27,090 bases of DNA, from contig JBAQFA010000038.1 of the NCBI GenBank assembly GCA_049287025.1, forward strand, positions 1 through 27,090, read 5' to 3'. The notes beneath the pieces were generated by a model. The model saw only the letters and a list, made by a program, of their open reading frames with translations. It did not search any database and was not told where the DNA came from. Positions within the stretch are counted from its first letter, which is position 1, and every line of letters begins with the position of its first letter. The stretch comes from UBA11710 sp049287025 (GTDB taxonomy: Bacteria; Patescibacteriota; Patescibacteriia; Magasanikbacterales; UBA922). Shown in pieces: positions 22,447 through 27,090 of the stretch. The translations under genes were made by a program, and so were the position numbers.

Positions 22447-22556
22447 ATTTTATAACACAGATTTCACAGATTATTTAAAGGATTCCACAGATTTGATAGA
22501 TTTATTTCGTTTACATTCAGTAAAATCTATTTTATTCTGTACAATCAATGTTTTAG
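22447..22556. repeat. CACAGATTT-type repeat between rplW and rplB
   Basis: ACACAGATTTCACAGATTAT, GGATTCCACAGATTTGATAG and TCAGTAAAATCTATTTTATT, with CTGTACAATCAATG at the end, repeat the same short words as the element at 18651-18746. It begins right at the rplW stop and ends just before the rplB start. Confidence 0.65.
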
Positions 22557-23026
22557 ACCCCTTCATGGACATTGATTGTCTCACCTTTTGCCAAGGTGAC
22601 AATCGCTTTTTTCCAATCACTGGTTCTACCTTTTTTACCTCTAGTATTTTTAGCTTTACCTTCTCGATTCATTATTCTTACTTTTAGTACCTTTACATTA
22701 TAAATTTGTTTTATAATATTTCTTACATCCACTTTAGTCGCAGTTTTTTCTACAGAAAAAGTATAAGAATTATGACTTTCAGCAATCGCGGCTTTTTCAC
22801 TTATCACTGAAGAAAGTAAAACTTTATAAGCCTGTCCATTTATTTTTTTTGTTAAATCAGTTTTTTTAACTTTGCTTACTGTTTCAGTAACATTATCAAT
22901 TTTTTTATTATTATCAACCACAGCCTCAACTTTTTTTTCAACCTTAACTTTAGCAGTGGCTTGTTTAGGAGCAACGGCTTTGGCTTCAGCAGTACTTTTC
23001 TTTTTAAATTTATCTAATAAACCCAT
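22553..23026 (-). CDS. rplW: 50S ribosomal protein L23 (uL23) with N-terminal extension
   Basis: The L23 core starts near residue 65 (AYKVLLSSVISEKAAIAESH) and includes YTFSVEKTATKVDVRNIIKQ and the loop GKAKNTRGKKGRTSDWKKA. An extra N-terminal 60 residues are Lys/Ala/Val-rich (KKKSTAEAKAVAPKQATAKV). L23 sits at the exit tunnel and docks SRP and trigger factor, so an extension there could be exposed. Confidence 0.95.
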   Translation of the reverse strand: MGLLDKFKKKSTAEAKAVAPKQATAKVKVEKKVEAVVDNNKKIDNVTETVSKVKKTDLTKKINGQAYKVLLSSVISEKAAIAESHNSYTFSVEKTATKVDVRNIIKQIYNVKVLKVRIMNREGKAKNTRGKKGRTSDWKKAIVTLAKGETINVHEGV

Positions 23027-23027
23027 A

Positions 23028-23657
23028 TTATTTTGCTAATCTTTTTTCTAACTGTTCAATACCTTTTTTTGTAGTAATAACAAATTGGTGATGCAATAAA
23101 TCTACGACATTTACATCCTTGGCTTGTTGCATATCAAATCGCTTGATATTTCTGGTAGCCAAATTTACTTTTTCGTCATTCACATGAGCCAAGAGTAAAG
23201 TGGTCTTACCAAATCCTGGCAAACTCTTGCGTAATTTGGACATACCGCTAGTTTTACCATCACTTTGCAAATCTTCCAAAACTACCAACAAACCAGATTT
23301 TGCTTTGTCTGACAAACACATTCTGACTGCAGTCTGATTCATTTTTTTATTAATCTTTTGTTTATAATTTCTTACATTAAGAGGTCCGAATGTCACACCA
23401 CCGCCCACCCACAATGGTGAACGAATAGAACCATGACGAGCGCGTCCAGTACCTTTTTGTTTCCATGGCTTTCTACCACCACCACGCACTTCACCTTTAT
23501 TTTTGGTGTGAGCCCATGGTTCGCGAGCATTGGCCATGATGGCATTGTAAACCTGATACAAAACAGAAGATTTAGCTTTGACACCAAAAACTTTGTCATT
23601 CAATTCCAAATCACTAACTTCTTTACCTTCTTGATTGTATAGTTTAACTTTTGCCAT
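23028..23657 (-). CDS. rplD: 50S ribosomal protein L4 (uL4)
   Basis: 209 residues. The extended tunnel loop WKQKGTGRARHGSIRSPLW is intact; the C-terminal domain has NVVDLLHHQFVITTKKGIE. In several bacteria L4 represses the S10 operon through its leader; a structured leader is found upstream of rplC here. Confidence 0.97.
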   Translation of the reverse strand: MAKVKLYNQEGKEVSDLELNDKVFGVKAKSSVLYQVYNAIMANAREPWAHTKNKGEVRGGGRKPWKQKGTGRARHGSIRSPLWVGGGVTFGPLNVRNYKQKINKKMNQTAVRMCLSDKAKSGLLVVLEDLQSDGKTSGMSKLRKSLPGFGKTTLLLAHVNDEKVNLATRNIKRFDMQQAKDVNVVDLLHHQFVITTKKGIEQLEKRLAK

Positions 23658-23659
23658 AT

Positions 23660-24442
23660 TTATTTGGTTTCTTCTACTTTAGTTTCTTCTGCAACAGCGA
23701 CCTCGACTGGAGCTGAATCAGTGACTGTTTTTTCTTCAGAAGCATTCTCAACAACCTCAACAACTTCTTCTGTTTTTACTTCTTCTTTTTTATTATTAAC
23801 AATTGTCACTTCGCCTTCATTGGTTGAAATCAACAAAAGTCCACCACGTGCACCTGGAACAGCACCCTTAATCAAAATTTCATTTAAATCCAAATCAATT
23901 TTCATTATTTCTAAATTTTTGATTGTCACTTGATCATCACCCATGTGTCCACCCATTCTCTTACCTTTAAAAACTCTCTGTGGACCAGTAGCACCAATAC
24001 TACCAGGCATGCGCAATTGATCTTTGTTACCATGTGAAGCATGACCACCATGAAAACCATGTCTCTTGACTACACCTTGAAAACCTCTACCTTTGGAAGT
24101 ACCGATCACTTTTACTTTTTCTCCCAAAGAAAAACTGCTACCATCAAAAACATCGCCTCGGTTTAATTCTACCCCTTCACCCGTTTTAAATTCGCGTAGA
24201 AAACGTACAGTCAAACCATTGTCATTGTTAACATTTATATTATTCAAATGTCCGGCTTGAGCTTTGTTCAAACGAAATTTCTTTTGGATACCAAAACCAA
24301 TCTGAATAGCATTAGCATTTTTTTCTTTTCTGACTTGAGTCACAACACATGGTCCTACCTGAATCCGGGTAACAGGAACAACAGCTCCATCCTCTCGGAA
24401 AACCTGTGTCATACTTTGCTTTGTACCTAATATAAATTTCAT
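23660..24442 (-). CDS. rplC: 50S ribosomal protein L3 (uL3) with acidic C-terminal tail
   Basis: The core has MKFILGTKQSMTQVFREDGA, GTSKGRGFQGVVKRHGFHGG, and GSIGATGPQRVFKGKRMGGH. After residue 210 about 50 residues are Glu/Val-rich (VVEVVENASEEKTVTD), giving 260 instead of about 210. Preceded by a promoter, a leader of about 250 bases, and a terminator-like hairpin. Confidence 0.97.
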   Translation of the reverse strand: MKFILGTKQSMTQVFREDGAVVPVTRIQVGPCVVTQVRKEKNANAIQIGFGIQKKFRLNKAQAGHLNNINVNNDNGLTVRFLREFKTGEGVELNRGDVFDGSSFSLGEKVKVIGTSKGRGFQGVVKRHGFHGGHASHGNKDQLRMPGSIGATGPQRVFKGKRMGGHMGDDQVTIKNLEIMKIDLDLNEILIKGAVPGARGGLLLISTNEGEVTIVNNKKEEVKTEEVVEVVENASEEKTVTDSAPVEVAVAEETKVEETK

Positions 24443-24453
24443 ATCTATTATGG

Positions 24454-24507
24454 TAACAAAAAACTAGAAGTGATATCTCAAAACAAGATTTAAAATATCG
24501 CTTCTAG
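24454..24507 (-). terminator. Attenuator-like hairpin directly before rplC
   Basis: On the minus strand CTAGAAGCGATAT (24507-24495) pairs with ATATCACTTCTAG (24476-24464), 13 pairs including one G-T, and is followed by TTTTTTGTT. The rplC ATG is only about a dozen bases beyond the U-tract, so a full terminator would abolish transcription of the ribosomal operon unless controlled. Confidence 0.75.
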
Positions 24508-24701
24508 CCTTTATAAAAAATAATTATATTGGCTGTAAATTAAAATTTGTAATATTCACCTCACTGTACACCATTTAACTTCTTGCAGATGTTTTCTTTC
24601 TTGAAAGTTCACGGAAAATTATTTTACAATTATAATCCGTAACTATAGATCTTATCTGCTTAAATTTTGGTGTTGTTCCTAATAATTTAGGAAGTGGCCA
24701 T
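24508..24701 (-). promoter_or_regulatory. Structured leader RNA of the rplC operon
   Basis: Transcribed from the promoter at 24702-24730, it contains the hairpin TTCCTAA-ATTA-TTAGGAA and a larger helix ACGGA/TCCGT around an A+T-rich interior, before the attenuator. There is no long reading frame. By analogy with ribosomal leaders it may sense a ribosomal protein such as L3 or L4. I recognise no published motif. Confidence 0.5.
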
Positions 24702-24730
24702 ATTTTACCTTAAAACAAAAACAATGTCAA
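24702..24730 (-). promoter_or_regulatory. Predicted promoter of the rplC operon
   Basis: On the minus strand TTGACA (24730-24725), 17 bases, TAAAAT (24707-24702). It is one of the best promoter matches in the window and explains how rplC can be transcribed apart from rpsJ. Confidence 0.75.
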
Positions 24731-24819
24731 GGGGTATTATACAAGCGTTATCCACATGTAAACATCATTTACAATATTTGCAACCCCCAAGCAAATTTTA
24801 TGACAAAATTCATTGTAAA

Positions 24820-24901
24820 ATTGTTTCATTGACGCATTGTTTTCACTACACATAAAGCACACTTTTTTAAAACAATGGTAACAATTTAACAATGAAACAA
24901 T
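24820..24901. repeat. Inverted repeat in the rpsJ-rplC gap
   Basis: ATTGTTTCATTG (24820-24831) is exactly mirrored by CAATGAAACAAT (24890-24901). ATTGT/ACAAT words recur between them. The rest of the 24731-24967 segment is A+T-rich, has no gene, and contains one DnaA-box-like TTATCCACA (24748-24756). Confidence 0.5.
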
Positions 24902-24967
24902 CCTTGTTAGCTAATTAACTTTACTATAACGAAAACAACTTTTTAACCCTGAAAAAACTATTCTTTA

Positions 24968-25351
24968 TTAATTCATCTTTATTTCAATATCCACTCCAGC
25001 TGGCAAACTCAAATTCATAAGAGCATCAATCGCTTTTGGGGTTGGATTTAAAATATCAATTAGACGTTTGTGAGTACGCATTTCAAACTGTTCAGAAGAT
25101 GTCTTGTGGACAAAAGTAGAACGATTGACAGAAAATTTATTCTTCTCAGTTGGCAATGGTACTGGACCAACAACTTTGGCGCCATTTCTTTCGGCTGTAT
25201 CAATAATTGTCTTAGCCGCTTGATCAATAATCTTATTATCATAAGCTCTAATTTTGATTCTCACTTTTGGGCCAGCAGTTTGGGTATCTTCAGTTGTTTT
25301 ATCGGCTGTCTTGTCAGTTGTCTTGTCAGTTGTTTTGTTTATTGTTGTCAT
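24968..25351 (-). CDS. rpsJ: 30S ribosomal protein S10 (uS10) with TTDK-repeat N-terminus
   Basis: The S10 core begins at about residue 29 (KVRIKIRAYDNKIIDQAAKT) and continues through VVGPVPLPTEKNKFSVNRST and FEMRTHKRLIDILNPT to the usual end. The first 28 residues are low-complexity (TTDKTTDKTADKTTED) and come from a short DNA repeat (25290-25345). No Shine-Dalgarno is visible. It follows tuf by 59 bases with a terminator-like hairpin in between, and 525 bases separate it from rplC. Confidence 0.96.
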   Translation of the reverse strand: MTTINKTTDKTTDKTADKTTEDTQTAGPKVRIKIRAYDNKIIDQAAKTIIDTAERNGAKVVGPVPLPTEKNKFSVNRSTFVHKTSSEQFEMRTHKRLIDILNPTPKAIDALMNLSLPAGVDIEIKMN

Positions 25352-25360
25352 AAAATATTT

Positions 25361-25399
25361 AAAAGAACAAAGGGAGAGGACACTTGTCTGCCCCCTCCC
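25361..25399 (-). terminator. Hairpin with U-tract between tuf and rpsJ
   Basis: On the minus strand GGGAGGGGGCA (25399-25389) pairs with TGTCCTCTCCC (25382-25372), 11 pairs including two G-T, followed by TTTGTTCTTTT. It ends tuf mRNA or lets a fraction pass to rpsJ, whose ATG lies nine bases beyond the T-rich run. No separate rpsJ promoter is visible. Confidence 0.7.
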
Positions 25400-25410
25400 C
25401 GTTATTAAAA

Positions 25411-26598
25411 TTAGTTGATAATCTTGGTTACGACACCAGAAGCAACCGTTCTACCACCCTCGCGGATAGCAAAACGAACTTTTTCTTCCATGGCAACTGG
25501 TACGATAAGCTTAATTTTTAGATTAAGAGTATCACCAGGCATTACCATTTCAGTACCTTCTGGTAGAGTGACTTCACCAGTCACATCTGTAGTACGGATA
25601 TAGAATTGTGGCTTATAACCATTGAAAAATGGTTTATGACGGCCACCTTCTTCTTTTGTAAGGGTATAAACTTCAGCTTCAAACTCGGTGTGTGGAGTAA
25701 TAGAACCAGTTTTGGCCAAAACCATACCACGTTCAACATCTTCTTTCTTGGTACCACGAAGTAAAATACCAGCATTGTCGCCAGCTTCACCTTGGTTAAG
25801 AGATTTGTTAAACATTTCTACACCTGTAACAGTGGTTTTGCTAGTTTCTGGTCTGATACCAACGATCTGAACTTCGTCACCAATCTTCACAATACCTCTT
25901 TCAATACGACCGGTTACTACTGTACCACGGCCTTCAATTGAGAAAACGTCTTCAATTGGCATCAAGAAATCCTTGTCCAAATCACGTTGTGGCTGAGGAA
26001 TGTATTCATCCAAAGTATTCAAAAGTTTCATAATGGCTTCACTGTATTCACCATTTGGATCTTCCAAAGCCTTTAGAGCTGAACCACGGATAATTGGAGT
26101 AGTATCTCCAGGGAAATCATATTTCTTTAGTAAATCTTTGATTTCTTCTTCTACCAAGTCAATTAATTCTGGATCTGTCACTTGGTCAACTTTATTTAAG
26201 AAAACAATGATATAAGGCACACCTACCTGGCGAGCCAACAAGATGTGTTCGCGAGTCTGAGGCATAGGACCATCAGCAGCGGAAACAACAAGGATAGCAC
26301 CGTCCATCTGGGCAGCACCAGTAATCATGTTCTTCACATAATCAGCATGGCCTGGACAATCCACATGGGCATAATGGCGCTTTTCGGTTGCATACTCCAC
26401 ATGAGCAGTGGCAATAGTAATACCACGAGCTTTTTCTTCTGGAGCAGAATCGATTTCATCAACGCTTTTGGTTTGAGCGATCAAACCTTTAGCTGCAGCT
26501 ACCTTCAAAATAGCAGCTGTAAGAGTAGTTTTACCATGATCAACGTGACCAATGGTACCTACATTTAAGTGTGGCTTGGACCTATCAAAGTCTACCAT
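25411..26598 (-). CDS. tuf: Elongation factor Tu
   Basis: GTPase that brings aminoacyl-tRNA to the ribosome. 395 residues. G1 is GHVDHGKT (17-24), switch I holds RGITIATAHVEY, G3 is DCPGH, G4 is NKVD, G5 is SALK. Domains 2 and 3 are complete (EGRGTVVTGRIERG, GGRHKPFFNGYKPQFYIRTT). Upstream lie a consensus-like promoter and a leader of about 120 bases with three hairpins. fusA, rpsG and rpsL, its usual upstream neighbours, are absent; a divergent G+C-rich gene takes their place. Confidence 0.99.
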   Translation of the reverse strand: MVDFDRSKPHLNVGTIGHVDHGKTTLTAAILKVAAAKGLIAQTKSVDEIDSAPEEKARGITIATAHVEYATEKRHYAHVDCPGHADYVKNMITGAAQMDGAILVVSAADGPMPQTREHILLARQVGVPYIIVFLNKVDQVTDPELIDLVEEEIKDLLKKYDFPGDTTPIIRGSALKALEDPNGEYSEAIMKLLNTLDEYIPQPQRDLDKDFLMPIEDVFSIEGRGTVVTGRIERGIVKIGDEVQIVGIRPETSKTTVTGVEMFNKSLNQGEAGDNAGILLRGTKKEDVERGMVLAKTGSITPHTEFEAEVYTLTKEEGGRHKPFFNGYKPQFYIRTTDVTGEVTLPEGTEMVMPGDTLNLKIKLIVPVAMEEKVRFAIREGGRTVASGVVTKIIN

Positions 26599-26617
26599 AC
26601 TTCTAAAATTTACCGCA

Positions 26618-26722
26618 CTGTCTCCGAGTGGTCAGGACAGATTTTTAATCCAGCGGACTTGATTATAATTTTAGGCTATATTTAGCCAAATTTTTGATTA
26701 ACAAAAATGCGTACTTTTACGC
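26618..26722 (-). promoter_or_regulatory. Structured 5' leader of tuf with three hairpins
   Basis: GCGTA-AAAG-TACGC (26722-26709) would form at the very 5' end of the transcript and is followed by ATTTTTGTT. GGCTA-AATA-TAGCC (26687-26674) follows. CTGTC/GACAG (26640-26618) lies 20 bases before the start. They may stabilise the mRNA or regulate it. Confidence 0.5.
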
Positions 26723-26728
26723 GTGATA

Positions 26729-26757
26729 ATTATATACAAAACTGAAAAATAAGTCAA
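26729..26757 (-). promoter_or_regulatory. Predicted tuf promoter
   Basis: On the minus strand TTGACT (26757-26752), 17 bases, TATAAT (26734-26729). The -10 is perfect and the spacing ideal, as expected for a highly expressed gene. Confidence 0.85.
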
Positions 26758-26795
26758 CCCCTATGACTATGCACAGGGTGGGGACAAACGAAACA

Positions 26796-26861
26796 TAAAA
26801 ACAATAAAGCAAAAAAACAAGAAAACAATTGGCCAACTGCTTTTTTGCTTTTTTGTTTTTA
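26796..26861. repeat. Long A/T-rich inverted repeat between two divergent promoters
   Basis: TAAAAACAATAAAGCAAAAA (from 26796) is mirrored by TTTTTGCTTTTTTGTTTTTA (to 26861), with two or three mismatches and a 20-base loop (26819-26838). It lies between the tuf promoter and the divergent promoter at 26880. It could separate the two promoters, act as a two-way terminator or be an operator. The remaining bases of 26599-26951 hold only the promoters and leaders described. Confidence 0.6.
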
Positions 26862-26879
26862 TGATTTAATGAAGCGCTC

Positions 26880-26908
26880 TTGACAACTCTCTCTCTGTTT
26901 GTTATTAT
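26880..26908 (+). promoter_or_regulatory. Strong predicted promoter of the divergent G+C-rich gene
   Basis: TTGACA (26880-26885), 17 bases, TATTAT (26903-26908): perfect -35, one mismatch in the -10. The transcript would begin near 26915, inside or right at the hairpin TCGTGC-ACCAGAA-GCACGA (26915-26933). Confidence 0.8.
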
Positions 26909-26951
26909 TAGATGTCGTGCACCAGAAGCACGATAACCACGGAGGAAGAGC

Positions 26952-27090
26952 ATGGAGCTTCAGACGATCCTGGTAGACGCACAGACGCTTCGAGAGAAGA
27001 TCCGAGAAATGGCCAGGCACGGCATCAGCCCGGGTGACATCCTCGTCATCCCCATCTCCTTCCGCCAGCCGTGCGCTATGGATGCCACAC
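26952..27090 (+). CDS. G+C-rich gene of unknown function, 3' part beyond the window
   Basis: 46 codons are visible, starting MELQTILVDAQTLREKIREM and continuing HGISPGDILVIPISFRQPCA. I do not recognise the family. G+C is about 60% (83 of 139 bases by my count), against roughly a third in the neighbours. GGAGG lies six bases before the ATG, an optimal Shine-Dalgarno that the core genes lack. A strong promoter and a 5'-terminal hairpin precede it. It resembles the cassette at 2917-3491 in composition and initiation signals, and it is the only plus-strand gene in the window. Confidence 0.75.
   Translation, partial: MELQTILVDAQTLREKIREMARHGISPGDILVIPISFRQPCAMDAT

Noticed and set aside
24748..24756. 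Perfect DnaA box TTATCCACA (another at 5325-5333) as a sign of a replication origin
   Set aside because: Single copies far apart, without dnaA, dnaN or a box cluster; expected by chance or minor regulation.
26615..26660. tRNA-like words (CTCCGAGTGGTCAGG) in the tuf leader
   Set aside because: Resembles the D-arm of tRNA-Ser or tRNA-Leu on the plus strand, but no acceptor, anticodon or T-arm can be completed.
26717..26953. 78-codon minus-strand reading frame between tuf and the G+C-rich gene
   Set aside because: It covers two promoters and the A/T-rich inverted repeat; the apparent hydrophobic protein is a product of A/T-rich composition.
1..27090. CRISPR array, insertion sequence, integrase or toxin-antitoxin pair
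   Set aside because: No regularly spaced repeats, transposase, recombinase or typical toxin-antitoxin pair was seen; the repeats present are short palindromes or simple periodic words.

Overview
The window looks like chromosomal DNA of a Candidate Phyla Radiation (Patescibacteria) bacterium, possibly of the former OD1/ABY1 group; that finer placement is only a guess. The evidence is AT-rich sequence, the standard code (UGA is used as stop), an S10-spc ribosomal protein cluster in which rpmD (L30) is missing between rpsE and rplO, almost no Shine-Dalgarno sequences in front of the core genes, and many short palindromic or low-complexity repeats of the sort common in these genomes. All core genes lie on the minus strand, so transcription runs from high to low coordinates.

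Layout in order of transcription. tuf (25411-26598) has a near-consensus promoter and a structured leader. A terminator-like hairpin separates it from rpsJ (24968-25351). A 525-bp gene-free stretch follows, with its own promoter and a long attenuator-like hairpin directly before rplC. The block rplC-rplD-rplW-rplB-rpsS-rplV-rpsC-rplP-rpmC-rpsQ-rplN-rplX-rplE-rpsN(Z)-rpsH-rplF-rplR-rpsE-rplO-secY then runs to 13689 and ends at a strong terminator (13617-13640). A new transcription unit has a 93-aa unknown protein, an 822-aa membrane-anchored protein with a transglutaminase-like motif and a possible leucine-rich-repeat region, and adk. These two unknown genes sit where secY and adk are usually adjacent. 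map follows with a promoter placed so that its mRNA would be nearly leaderless, then ruvX. Next come a PRC-barrel/MgtE_N/CBS protein and an unusual Nramp-type transporter, recO, a tRNA-Asn(GUU), and glnA. After glnA is a small G+C-rich two-gene cassette. The window closes with a PH-like membrane protein, asnS, and a 5'-partial-to-3' RsmB/NOP-family RNA methyltransferase cut by the window edge.

Two stretches do not fit the host pattern. The small genes at 2917-3491 (minus) and the partial gene starting at 26952 (plus) are roughly 55-65% G+C in a background of about a third. They have strong, well-spaced GGAGG-type ribosome-binding sites and encode proteins I do not recognise. They look like acquired or specially expressed small-gene cassettes and are the best candidates for something undescribed.

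A second theme is repeats. Many 3' ends on the minus strand (glnA, recO, the MgtE_N protein, ruvX, adk, secY, rplO, rplN, rplW) run into a palindromic or periodic repeat, mostly a different one at each gene. In ruvX and the MgtE_N gene the repeat supplies the last codons or the stop. In the methyltransferase gene two such repeats lie in frame inside the coding sequence.
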